NCBI RefSeq assembly: GCF_001949145.1
Contig: NW_019091561.1
Span: forward strand, 610,623 to 661,692
Length of the DNA: 51,070 nt
Direction of reading: 5' to 3'
DNA from: Acanthaster planci
Taxonomy: Eukaryota > Echinodermata > Asteroidea > Valvatida > Acanthasteridae
Of the stretch, positions 1 to 10,559 are shown piece after piece (position 1 is the stretch's first letter; each line of letters starts with the position of its first letter). Below the pieces are notes generated by a model. The model saw only the letters and a list, made by a program, of their open reading frames with translations, was not told where the DNA came from and made no database searches. A program made the translations under genes and the position numbers.

Positions 1-448
1 CATGTATGACCGCGGGACCGGGTTTTCATCGGCACGGTGGTTTTCCATGAAGTCTGTCCTTCAGTAAGAAATTTCACAGACATTTTATGCATGAATGTTT
101 ATTCCTAATTTATTTACTTTTTTAAGGGTACCCGGGCCGGAAAAATGGAACCGGGTTTTGAAATCGACGGGCGGGTACCCGGGTACCCGGCACAGGCCTA
201 TAACGTAAAGTTAGTTGTTAGTAATGTTTCATTTTGTTTTTCTTAAACAGTACGCCAAGCACCCTCTTGTTCTGGTAAGGCTTACTCCAACCGCCTGTTC
301 AAGCGGTGGAAAAAAACGGCGTGCTTTATGTAAGATTTTTTTTAAAGGATATATAGAATCACATGACTATTAATTATAGGACAAGCACCTACTGGTTCCG
401 GTGGGGTTTGTCTTCATGGCAAGTGTGCCAAGGAATTCCAACCGTTTA
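1..448. other. 5' flank, no gene; GGGTACCC motif cluster
   Basis: I see no supportable gene here. The palindrome GGGTACCC occurs at about 126-133 and twice in a row near 173-188. The decamer ACCGGGTTTT occurs near 17 and again near 150, so the first 190 bases look like the decayed end of a repetitive element. No transposase reading frame is visible. Confidence 0.4.
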
Positions 449-601
449 TGCCAAGTGTGGCAAGTCTTTCTGCTAACAACCTTGCCTTTTTCTGCCAAGT
501 GTGGCAAGCCTTTGGCATGTTTGTTCCTGTTTTTCTGCCAAGTGTGGCAAGTATGGCAAATATGCCAGGAAAATCTTACAGAATTTCTGCCAAGTGTGGC
601 A
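449..601 (+). repeat. Four copies of a 14-bp motif TGCCAAGTGTGGCA
   Basis: The exact 14-mer TGCCAAGTGTGGCA starts at 449, 493, 537 and 588, so the first three copies are spaced exactly 44 bp apart. Shorter variants (ATGGCAAATATGCCA) lie between copies three and four. TGGCA/TGCCA half sites resemble those bound by nuclear factor I proteins, but the arrangement could equally be a decayed minisatellite. Short reading frames across it on both strands follow from the repeat and are not taken as genes. Confidence 0.75.
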
Positions 602-1398
602 ATAAAAAGTGGCTTTGAAATTGGCAAAAACAAATAAACCTGCCGTTCAAAGTCTTTGCCAAAAACCAAAACGTGGTGTCAGTGTGTGGTTTGTGCACAT
701 ATAATTGGAGAATAATACATGTACATATGTGCACTGTACACGCACACATGTACACCATACAGGCAGGCCACATGCTCGCACTTGTGCAAAAGTCTTAACG
801 TGGCATCAGAAGAGTTCAACAATTTTTCCATCGATAGCCCTAACATTCGTGAATCCTCCAATTTTAATATGATTTTGCACACACCCTAGGGAGTTACGGT
901 TAAGGTAGAAGAACTTAAACAAACTTTAAGCTGATTATTGACAATAACAAAGTTTATCTATAGGCCAGCCTTTGCCTTCGAGAAGAAATTTTGTTAGTTT
1001 TTGTTTCATTCTGGATGAAATAGTGAGCACGCAATGCAAGCCCGGAAACGATTATATGTCAACCTCGTCCCCATGGACTACCTCGTACGAGAGTGGGCGC
1101 AATATTGCGGCTAACATTTGCCATGGGAATGAGGCTGATTACATGTACGATCGATTGTTGGTGAACAAGTATGGCTCCTTGTATTTATTTTGTTACATGT
1201 ACAAGTTCATAGATACGGTGCTGTAGTTCATTATTTGTAAGTAAGGGAACCCGCCTACCGGCGTTAATATGTTCAAACCAAAGATAGGATAGCACCACTG
1301 ACTGCCAGAAAGTGTAATCGGCTACGTGATGCATGCTGCGGCGGCCATTTGAGTACAAGCAAAGTTTCCAAAGGTTCCCGGATGTGACAATATTGACA
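602..1398. other. Non-coding stretch upstream of the THAP exon
   Basis: No convincing gene. It should hold the promoter and 5' untranslated region of the THAP exon, but no clear TATA box or CpG-rich core is evident to me. It contains several tacatgta-type palindromes (for example near 717) that recur across the window. Confidence 0.4.
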
Positions 1399-1517
1399 AT
1401 GGCGCCTGGTAGGAAAAATTTGTCATCCTCTGCCCACTGTTCGGCGCCTCAATGCAGCAATAGGCAGTGCAAACGCCCAGAATTGTCTTTTTTCAGATTC
1501 CCCCAAAATAAAGAGAG
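1399..1517 (+). CDS. THAP zinc-finger protein, first coding exon (partial)
   Basis: An ATG at 1399 opens 39 codons. After a short basic leader, residues 14-19 give the C-x4-C start of a THAP domain (CSAPQC), followed by SNRQCK and the conserved SFFRFPQ block. The frame runs into a splice donor at 1518 (AGAG/GTAATA), so the exon ends in phase 2 and the C-x2-H half of the zinc module must lie in a later exon. THAP domains are C2CH DNA-binding modules of animal transcription factors and P-element-type transposases. In those genes the intron often splits the domain, as here. I could not find the second half before 14.7 kb; it may lie in the 11447-11966 gap. It could be a host regulator or a domesticated transposase. 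Confidence 0.75.
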
Positions 1518-3802
1518 GTAATATGAATTATATTTAATATTTTGTTCCTTCTTCTCTTCCGCTCAAGCTGTTAATGCATCACGGTTTTCTTCGTGTGTAT
1601 TTAACACAGGCCTAGGCTAGGCCTAAGCTTGCTTAGTTCCATGCCCATGGTGCCGTTTTTCGAAGCACAAGAACAAGCCCAGTTTTTCGCACATGCATAC
1701 TTAGACTTTGGTTTGGTAAGCCCAGGCTCAACTTCAGAAAAGTAGTGCCAGCTTTGACTGGGGGACAGTCGGTTAACACATTATGACACTTGACAGCTAC
1801 CAGTATAAGATATAATTTGGCCTGGGGTTACGGTAGGCCCACTTGTTATAATACAAGAACACAAACACTTGTCCAGCAATTTTAACGTGGTGCAATAATA
1901 TTGCCTCCACTGTAAATTCAATTAACCCTTGTCCAGCCTAGCCGATAAATTCAACACGCATTTTTTTGAGAAAAATCTGTGTGCAAGTTATAAAGACCAA
2001 GCAATGTGATGTGCTAATAAGCCTAAAAACAGGCATATTTTATTTTTACTGCAATACATGTACAAGGATATTTACAAATAAAACACTGACAACAGTACAC
2101 AGTTGAAAAATTTAAGACAAAATTGATTTTTCATGAGACCTGCCACGTTTATGTGTGTGTCACATGTGAATTAATATTGGTTATGCATACAGTCCTACCT
2201 GCCATCTTTCCTTTTTTCAGTTTCAGTAAATTCCACTCTGTACATGTCTTCATAGACTTAACACCACATAATTCATAACACTCTACAATATATTACAAAT
2301 AACGTGAAGTGGGAGATTAAACTTTTGGATTCTCTGAGGTAGTTAACGTCAACCTTATGCCAGTATGCTGAACAACTATAGGGTGAATAATACATGTATT
2401 GTGAAAGGGAATTAACATGCTTGAGGGAAAAAGTGTTTTAATACATAAAACATGGTGGAGTCAAATTTGCTTTAAGACTGGTTTACATCTAGTGTCAGTT
2501 AGAAAGTCACATTTTCTCACAAATTTTAAATCTAAATTCTCCCAAAATATGTTAAAGGTAATATGAAAGATCGGTTGTATTGAACCGATCAATCCCAAAA
2601 TTTGAAAAAGAGGGGTAGGCCTGTAGGCCACCACCTAGTAATACCAGTGCAGTCACTGCCACTGTTACTTAGTCGTGATGTAACCCAGGTTGGATGCTAG
2701 TCTAGATTACATTACGACTAGGCAGTAAAGAGTCCACCTGCCTGGGTTAGTCATGACCAGGAATACAAGATGAACTCAAACTTGATTCCAATATCATGAA
2801 CTTGATGAACCAAATTTTTGATGATGATAATGATTTTTGATAAAGCATCACTGTCTGACTGAGTCACTGACAATGACAAGATTGACAATAACATTGCTGA
2901 TTGTTGACGTCTGGCATGATGCACTTGTAACTAATGTTAGGCCATGGAGGAATCATCCATAGGCCTAGTTAGGCCAAGTTGTTTTTCATGTTTTAAATAA
3001 GCCTAACAATACCGAATGTGTCATGTACATTAACCCTAACCCCCTAGGGCATATGTAGGGTAAAGGCCTTAATGATGTAAAATCATATTAAAATCAGCAT
3101 GATCGGAGGATGTTAATGTTATTAACATGATTAATTGTCAACAAATTTTTCTAAAAATCACACATTTCGTGCCTGATATCAACAAAATGCATACTAACTG
3201 TGCTCCATTTCATGTCTCACTCACAACCATGACAATTTTCCACAATCACGAATATCCCGTTAAGAAAGTTGTACGTATGGTCTTTTTTGCAGTGAGTGAC
3301 ATGGATTGAAAAAACATGTATCAAGTGTATTGACAATACATGTACATCTATGATCGACAACACGACAGTACACACACGAGATTTGCCTCTTCAAATGGCA
3401 GATGCTGTGCCCCATGACGTATTACACTCAGCCAATGGCATTTAGTGCACAGTGGACCATCTTGCAAGATAGTGGACTATCTTTGATCAAACCAAACATC
3501 CCAGCCAAAGATTGTATAACGCCGTGAATATACGATCTCAGCATATGGTCCCAGCATACATGTGCTTTACTGCAGCATATTTTCTATGTTGGACTTGGTT
3601 GATGGGGCCAGGAAAAAGCATGAGAAAAGCTCAGATTTTATTTTCACATTTTTTTGGATCTAGATTACACAAGACTCAAATTAAGTAGTGCACGGCTTGA
3701 TTTGCACGGCCAGGCCATGCTTGAAAAAACTGGGCCGTGATTTCACGAAACTGGCCATGCAAAACACGGCTGCCCGGCTCGCTAGCTAAAACACTGTGAT
3801 AC
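1518..3802. other. Intron or intergenic DNA, no gene seen
   Basis: No protein-coding signal. If the THAP gene continues on this scaffold, this is its first intron. It is AT-rich and has many tacatgta palindromes (for example near 2056, 2393 and 3340). Confidence 0.5.
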
Positions 3803-3973
3803 ATGTCAGCAAGGGATGTGGCTTCACATTTCCAAGTCCATGGATGGATAATCAGCATACTCAGACATCATGTAATAGACACTGGAAATGTATTAGATGG
3901 TTTAAGAAGCAGGAGACCTCAAGTGACGATGCCCAATCAGGATCGGTACATCATTATGCAATACCTTTTTGGG
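3803..3973 (+). pseudogene. Tc1/mariner transposase, N-terminal DNA-binding fragment
   Basis: The frame from the ATG at 3803 gives about 57 residues with the helix-turn-helix pattern of Tc1-type transposases: a first helix MSARDVASHFQVH, a recognition helix near ISILRHH, then the GRPR-like linker seen here as LRSRRPQVTMPNQDRYI. Intact Tc1 transposases have about 340 residues and a DDE catalytic domain; nothing of that domain is present. The frame stops where a foldback repeat begins (AGGTCAACTCGG at 3977), so that insertion appears to have cut the copy. The family call is by motif recognition only. Confidence 0.6.
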
Positions 3974-4170
3974 ATCAGGTCAACTCGGACCCAAACCGAC
4001 TTGGACCCATTCCATCTCGGACCCATGCCAACTTGGACCCAGGCCAACTTGGACCCAGGACCAACTCGGACCCAGGACCAACTCGGACCCATGCTAACTT
4101 GGACCCTCCTCGAGTCAACTTGGACCCACTGAGTCTTATGGGTTATGGTTGCACTACACCAAAGGGGTCC

Positions 4171-4274
4171 AGACAACTTGACCGTTTGCCAACTCGACTT
4201 CGGACAACTCGACGGTCGAGTTGTCTCAATGGTCGAGTTGTCCGAAGTTGAGTTGGCAAACGGTCGAGTTGTCT
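4171..4274. mobile_element. 104-bp hairpin element, 43-bp arms
   Basis: The left arm 4171-4213 (starting AGACAACTTGACCG) is the reverse complement of 4232-4274 (ending CGGTCGAGTTGTCT) with only two mismatches in 43 positions. An 18-nt spacer separates the arms. The arms consist of CAACTCGAC-type subunits. Its end motif resembles those of the elements at 3977 and 33887, pointing to one structural family. No coding capacity. Confidence 0.8.
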
Positions 4275-4353
4275 GACATCCAAACAAAATACTCACCCAT
4301 AGACCAAAATAGCACCAACTCTTGAACCTCGCAAAGAGGCCTTCATTGTTTTT

Positions 4354-4408
4354 TGCTGGAAATTCAAGATTATTTTCTTCGCTGGAAATTCAAGATTATG
4401 GCCAGATC
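4354..4408 (+). repeat. Short tandem duplication
   Basis: GCTGGAAATTCAAGATTAT occurs twice, near 4358 and 4382, as a direct duplication of about 25 bp. It lies inside the foldback-like element. Confidence 0.6.
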
Positions 4409-4919
4409 GATCACTTTCTTTTCAAGTTTATGAACTTTTTTAATTCGCCTTTTCCTGAAGATACCCCCCTAATAGTAGTAAAACTATGCGCTCAGCCGTC
4501 CGCCTCTATCCAAAAAAGGCCTGCAATGCGGGGCTTTTTGTGAAAGAAATACTCTGAACAGGAAACTATCAATCCCAAATTCAGGATTTATATAAATAAT
4601 TCTATGATCCCTCGAAAACTATGGGATAAAATATTAATAATGAGCGCGCGAGCAGACACACAACGCTTCAAAACCGTCTCCAAGTTTAAGACAATAGGAA
4701 ATATTCCACATTTTTATTTTAAAATGATTTGATTTGTGTTGGGTCCGAGTTGACTCGGGGTGGGTCTGAGTTGGTCGTAGGTCGTAAACTCTACTCAAAT
4801 GCCTGTTCTGCACTTGCAACCAAATTTGCACTTGTCAATGCAAGACAAGTGAATATGCACCAACACACCCAATACCAACACTACACAAACAAAGTGCTGG
4901 TACCATCTCCATTTCGGTG

Positions 4920-5280
4920 CTTAGGCCCATAAGTGCTTTCAGCCATGTTCCTAATTGCCAAACAGGCAAACAAGCCCACCATGGGATAGGTGCCGCACTT
5001 CCACCTGGTACCCACTCTGGCCGCCTGCTTGTCATGTATGACTTGCACATTAAATGGAAATTCCTAGCAGATACAGGGGCAGCTGTCAGCTTATTTCCCC
5101 CAGTTCCTGCAGTTGAAATGGAATACCTATCTACCTTTTCCCTCAGGCTGCAAATGGTAACAGCACAAACTTCAATGACATTCAACATCAGAAGTTGCTT
5201 GATTTTCTAACTAGCCAATACACTGACACCTATACTGGGCACAGACTCTCTGCATCATTACCACCTCCTTGTCGACATTT
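4920..5280 (+). pseudogene. Ty3/gypsy aspartic protease fragment
   Basis: The frame contains SGRLLVMYDLHIKWKFLADTG. This is the strand leading to the retroviral-type aspartic protease active site, followed by AAVSLFPP, so the catalytic DTGA tetrad is intact at 5070-5081. Residues after the motif (VEMEYLSTF) and a frame-shifted continuation to about 5280 fit the rest of the domain. In Ty3/gypsy elements the protease precedes the RT by a few hundred bases; here the nearest gypsy RT begins 3.4 kb downstream. Either an insertion lies between, or they are separate copies. The frame has shifts and no gag is visible upstream. Confidence 0.6.
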
Positions 5281-6189
5281 CTTGACATCTGCTCATTGAC
5301 ATCTCTCTCAGTCACTGGAGCAGTAGTGCCAGATCTGCCCATCAGCCCCATATTGGTCCAACCTAGAGCAACCAAGCACAACAAATTTCTCAGTGCATTT
5401 CCACAAATCTCACCAGTTCCATTCAGGGACACTGATGTACATGTACACATCATAATATCATATACTGCATAGTTATTACAGAAACACCAGTCACAGCTTG
5501 ACCCTGTTTTCTTGCGCCTCAGGGTTCTTCTCAAAATTGACTGTCTGCAAACTCCACATAGCTTGTGGACAAAATGTGGCCCTTGGCAACTGATTGTCAG
5601 CAAGCCCCGCAAGCTTAGTTGCATCGTCTAACAATGGGCTTTGTCATGCTGATTTTCCAGGTCCGCTGAGTCAGTGAACTAGTGACTACGTGAGGTTCGC
5701 GGACTAACCGCCGCTCCAATCTCTTTTTTGTAGCCAATATGTCGGGAGCTCTTGGTTGATAAAAATCACAGGCATTTAAGGCTCGGCAGTTCCTGTGGGC
5801 TTCTCAAACACTCTTTTCAAGCCCCATGTTTTCTTTCATTTTGACGCTGTCAAAAACCACTTTCTTACATTTTAGTGAATTCTAATTTTTCCCATGCACT
5901 TTGACAGAATAATACAGGTCGGAAAACATCTTTAATCATGGGGAAGAAAAAGACTTTTATTCTAGAACTTCACTGGCTTTCCAAAGTATAGTGGTTGAAG
6001 CTTTCCGGAAGGTATTAAAAACGTTACTTTCTAAATCAATGTGATGAATTTTTTTAACACTGCATTATCCTGACGTTTCCGACTCATTTAGTGATTGTTG
6101 AATTCTTAAACTGTTTCGGCAAGAGCCAGAATAGTTTTTTGTTTTTGCTAAATTTTTTTTTTCTTTTTAGCTGTTTAGGCAAGAAAAAA

Positions 6190-6634
6190 TGTCAAAATAA
6201 CATCATCAGGGTCACTTGACATGAGATTAAAGCTGCAGTTTTCCCCATGGGTTTTGTACAGGTTTTTTTACTACGCAATATTATCGATCTTAATGAGGGT
6301 AGTCCTGAATGTTGACTGAGAAGTAATATGAGAACGAAATAAAAATCGTATTTTTTTGTCTTTGTACAATTATAAATATACCCAAGTGTCCAAATTTCCA
6401 ATAATATGTAAAATTTTGTTTTCAATATTCACGCAAATCACGTGACATGACTTTAAAGAAGAACTTATTCTTCTCCCTAGGAGAAGAATAAGTTCTTTTT
6501 TCTAACGTCAAAGACTGGTGCACTCATACATCTGAGTGACTTTGTATTGGGAGCATAGGTAGTCCATCTGTCAAAATAAAATCATCATGGTGGCATTATT
6601 GGGGGTCACGTGACATGAGATTAAAGTTGCAGTT
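6190..6634 (+). repeat. Direct repeat pair flanking a hairpin
   Basis: The block GTCAAAATAA-CATCATC ... TGACATGAGATTAAAGCTGCAG at 6190-6241 recurs, diverged, at 6572-6632. A shorter third copy of the core (CACGTGACATGACTTTAAAG) lies at 6439-6458, immediately before the hairpin. It may be a short interspersed element with internal copies. No coding signal. Confidence 0.55.
6459..6497. repeat. Perfect 18-bp inverted repeat with 3-nt loop
   Basis: AAGAACTTATTCTTCTCC at 6459-6476 is followed by CTA and then by its exact reverse complement at 6480-6497. Perfect arms suggest recent origin or ongoing gene conversion. A run of T follows, but in an animal genome this is not read as a bacterial terminator. 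Confidence 0.9.
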
Positions 6635-8719
6635 CGATTTATAGAGTTCATGCACATTTTTCACTTAGCACTTTTGTTGATTTTACCAGTGCTTCGCCTG
6701 GGAATTGCTGTGAGAATTTCAAACACATTTTCAGATAAGAAAATTTGAGCCCTTTCCAAAAAGATAAAGATAACAAACAAAAAATTCTGAAACAGCTCAG
6801 TGGTTGTTCACAACCATGTTCCTTTAGTTTATACTGGTGATACTTGGCGACCTCAGCATTCCTGACAATAGTTGCCCAATAATAAAAATGAACCCCTCTT
6901 GCCCGGTCCCTTTGATAATTCTCATTGGTCTATGCAAATGCGTCAAGCCACCAGCGCCAGTTTCCGCTGTCCTGTCTTGGCAATGAGCCATGGCCTTGCT
7001 GTCGATGGCTATGCTGCCAATCTTGACACATGTATATCCACAAAAAAGGCCAAATAAAATGCACAAAATTAGGTTATGCGTAATTACAAGTGCCATTCAG
7101 GCCTAGTTTCACTAGGCTCCTAAATCAATTTAGAAGACGATTACACTACCAAAAAAGATTACAGGAGTTTCAATTCAGTGGTTTTTCTGATAGCGTTGAA
7201 AATTTGAAAACTTCACGTCATATACAGGGCATTGTAAAGGTTTTCATACAAAAATAATTGGTCCCAATAAAAGCTCCAATTGTTATGTTTACTGTCTGTC
7301 ACAAATAATTATAAGAGCTGTTTTATAAAACACACACACGCAAATCAATCTCTGAAGGTTTGAATAGACAACAGAGAAAAGAAATAAACAATTTTCAGAA
7401 ATGTTGCAATCAATTACACAAATATTTCTTTAAGAGGTCTTTTCAGCAAATATACCACTAAAAAAATACAGACACAATCCAGCATTAATCTGGACACGAG
7501 TTTTACTTTGTGATTCATTTCTGGCTGATGAGTTTTAGCCGCTCTTGAGTTTTCCTCTGCTCTGCTCTCCCATCACAGTGTTGTTTTTCTTCACTCTTGT
7601 CTGGTATATTTCTGGCATTTCTGCAGCAAATCAAACGAATTTGACTAAATGTTTTCTTATTTTGAAGAACAGAAATCTACACGTGCACATGCACAAGTAG
7701 CTCTTCGAGCAAAGTTTACACAACCAAATTAGAACGATGATATGGGGACGACTTCGAATTTTGGGGTGTATCTCTGACATTAACACCATGCGCCATGTGC
7801 AACCACACTCTGCGAATCGCCAAAACTTGTCCTTTTCATTTCACTTTGCATGGGCCGTTTCACATCATAAAACTTTGCATCTCAAATGAAAATAAGGATG
7901 AAAGATTAAAGATTTGTATGTACCTCGTTCTCTGACAAAGAATGGGCATTTTAGTCTTGAAAAACTATGTTGTACTTTTCAAAATGTAACTTTGTCGTCT
8001 GTGAACAGATTGTCATGGAGCACGAATGAAGGGAACCTTCGGATCTATTTGGAAAATGTCACAAAGACAGTTAAACCAACCAGAATGCCCGAATTGTTTT
8101 TGGAAAATTCTGTCCCAAAAATGAGTTCATGCGAAGAGCCACGGAGAGTGATGCCAGCGTGTCCTGACCTTTCCGACTGTTAGGGAACATGGACGCGAAA
8201 GACGTGTAATTTTTACCTAAAACGAAAACCACTTAGACTTCGGCAACGAAATTCTAGGAATGTGTGCAAGAAATACACAGAATAAACTTCTCAAAATTTC
8301 AAAACGATTTGTTGAGAGCTTTATTTTTATGATTTTTTTTCAGCTTGAGCCTGTTCCCAAATATTTTAGTTGTGTATTTTTACACCGTACATTGCAAACA
8401 CTGCATGTTCAAATGCGCTCAGAAGTCATTTTCTCCAATTTATTCTGCAGGGATTTATCTCGATGCAGTGTGTTTACAGACTTCGCGTTATAATAAGGCG
8501 TGCAACCCATCACGAATCACTGAGTAAAGAATTATAATGAAAATAGAGGGCCGGCTGCGCTAGCCTCATTAACTTGACCACGCATGAATATGGCTGCAGA
8601 ATACTCGAACTGCTTGGCCCTTTAGCAATGGATGGATTTCTGCATTAATCCACGTAGAGTCCGCAGAGATTTTTTGGACAAGAACCCTTACTGCCTTGCC
8701 ATAGCTAAGGACATAACTC

Positions 8720-10450
8720 AGTTACATCTTGGACTTGGGCATCATTCAGGCCCCTGACAGCAATTATTCCAGTTCCCTACACAACATGGTACCTGAAACC
8801 ATATGTGGCGACAGAGATTTGGATTGTGTCACTGTGCCCGGCCACTATCCTATTGCCAATCTCTAGGATAGTGTCAAATCTTGCCAGCTGTTCAGTTTTC
8901 AGCAAACTTGACTTGGTGCATGCTTACCACCAGATATTGGTCAACCCAACAGATGTTCACAAGACTGCCATCCCTTTTGGCCTAGTCGGGTGTGTCCACC
9001 CACATGTGGTTTCTAGAATGCAGCCCAGAATTTTCAGAGGTTTATTGGTTTGGTCACCTGAGGGCTCCCATTTGTGTACATTAACCATTTGGTGCAGGGC
9101 CCATTTGTCCATGTTTATTCTGCTGGGGTGGGCAATTTTTCATTTTTTTCTGTTTTCAAAATTCTTTAAAAATTCATATCTTCATTTACTGGACGCTTGA
9201 ACCCACACGAATGACTGTCTGGTGGCTACTCTGATCCAACAGACGCCGGAGTATTTCAGCCAGGTTTGCCGTCTTGTAAAGAGTCTTTTGTTCCTAAAAC
9301 TGGCCCAGTGCTCTGCTGGCATCTTTTCAAATGCAGCCAGATTAGCGTGAAGTGGTTTTGTATGGCTCATCGCTGCAGCGATGGAGCGCTTTTGTCCCCA
9401 GTTGTAATTCACTTTCACTGAATGCCACAAACAGTGGTATACTGTTTCAAAACAATGACTGATTACCTCCGCTATTGACAACTGAAAAAATATTGGCAAT
9501 TCCCAGCAGCCTGGTCATTTGTTCTGAGTACGGTCTTTTGTTACAAGGCTCAGTTCCCTTTGTCCGATTTCGGGCACTGCGATTGTGCGTATGAAGAAAA
9601 CATATCGGAAACCGGACTCCCCGGCAGCAAGTGGTTAACATGGCTGACATCCTTATTGCCAGTAAGTCACCAAAACAACATGAGGAACACCTGTCTAGTT
9701 TTGCTTGATTTTAGCACTATAGAGTTGTGATCAATCGCAGCAAACGCATTTTTTTGGCATCTGCTTTTCAGTTCCTGGGACATTATGTGAAAAAGCACGG
9801 CATATGTCCACTTACAGACAAGGTCTCCACAATCCAAGACTTCCTGCAGCAACTTGCTGAAGAAGTTGTGGAGTTCCATAGGGCTAGTCAACTTCTACGG
9901 GAGAATCAATCCCAACTGTGCCCGCATCCTCGCCTCACTGAATGATCTCCTCATGGCACACAATATTCGACCCTCACAGACTTCTTGATTGGACACCTAT
10001 TCACCAACAGGCTTTCTGAGATATCAAGGTAACCCTTCCCTCTGCTACACTTCTGGTTTACCATGACTGATGCTGATGGTGGTGTTCTTAAGCAAGACAG
10101 TCCTTGAGAGGTTCAGCCTATTGCCTTCTCACTGAAGCTTACAGGAATAGAGTCACCACAAAGCACCCTCTATTAAGAACTTGTTGCTGTGTACCAGGTC
10201 ATTTGACACTTCCGGTAGTTACTTGAGGGATGGCGATTTTGTGTCTTCATTGACTGCAAACCACTCATTCATGCTCTGCATTTCAGGATTGACCAACACT
10301 CTCCGTGCCAGATTCATCAGTTGGACTACATCTCACAATACACCCCAGATGTCCATCACATCAGTGGCAATGCAAATGTGGTAAAAGATACACTGTTCTG
10401 TCCCAATGTCAGTGTGATTTCAGAAACACAATAGATTTTGCCAAGTTTGC
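8720..10450 (+). pseudogene. Ty3/gypsy RT and RNase H, interrupted pseudogene
   Basis: Pieces in order: 8728-8870 the RT start (LGIIQAPDSNYSSSLHNMV), 8880-8990 the motif A region (SVFSKLDLVHAYHQI, catalytic Asp in KLDL, then TAIPFGL), 9000-9080 a degraded segment up to the expected catalytic-site strand. A 550-bp TTAA-flanked insertion follows (9085-9634). The frame resumes at 9645 (ILIASKSPKQHEEHL) and 9732-9945 (INRSKRIFLA, FLGHYVKKHGI, ARILASL). 10050-10400 holds RNase H with DYISQYTPDVHHISGNANVV near its end. At least six frameshifts or stops. No integrase or LTRs seen. The catalytic YxDD equivalent falls exactly at the insertion site. Confidence 0.75.
9085..9634. mobile_element. 550-bp TTAA-flanked MITE (piggyBac-type), copy A
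   Basis: The element is bounded by TTAA on both sides (9081-9084 and 9635-9638). Its termini are inverted: CCATTTGGTGCAGGG at the left and, read from the right end, CCACTTGCTGCCGGG, 12 of 15 matching. TTAA target duplication is the hallmark of the piggyBac superfamily. It carries no transposase. It has split the gypsy RT frame, which resumes beyond the right TTAA. Related copies lie at 11299-11969 and 35407-35719. Short frames inside it are products of the repeat and are not genes. Confidence 0.8.
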
Positions 10451-10559
10451 TGCCAACCAGAAGGAGAATAAAGAGCTTTTAAACTTGCAGAGATCCAGCA
10501 TAAGTCTCATCCTCAACTGTTTTCCTCTTCCTGTGACTGATGGCACCATACTATGACTT

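Larger units (their letters stand above)
3977..4756. mobile_element. Foldback-like element with tandem-repeat termini (AACTYGGACCCA type)
   Basis: The left end starts AGGTCAACTCGGACCCA and continues as a decayed tandem array of about eight AACTYGGACCCA-type units to about 4130. The opposite orientation, GGGTCCGAGTTGAC, lies at 4740-4753, with a further TGGGTCTGAGTTGG just beyond. The inverted arrangement suggests a non-coding foldback element of about 780 bp. A separate perfect-looking hairpin (4171-4274) sits inside it. The right boundary is uncertain by some tens of bases. Confidence 0.5.
5281..8700. other. 3.4-kb non-coding stretch between gypsy fragments
   Basis: I see no supportable gene. 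Structures present are a directly repeated block (6190-6242 and 6572-6634, sharing GACATGAGATTAAAG) and a perfect 18-bp-arm hairpin between them (6459-6497). The reading frame at 7914-8183 is open for 89 codons but shows no family signature and no splice context, so I do not call it. Confidence 0.4.

Noticed and set aside
3937-4296. Frames rich in DPGPTRTQ or GPSWSW repeats
   Set aside because: They arise from tandem DNA repeats of the foldback element.
6459-6497. Hairpin plus T run as a transcription terminator
   Set aside because: Intrinsic terminators are a bacterial feature; the context is animal non-coding DNA.
7914-8183. 89-codon frame MYVPRSLTKNG...
   Set aside because: No family signature, no splice sites, and start not supported; likely chance in low-stop DNA.
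9182-9650. Minus-strand frames resembling those at 35315-35756, suggesting a conserved protein
   Set aside because: The similarity is explained by the TTAA-flanked non-coding repeat; frames are not conserved as protein and the termini show a MITE.
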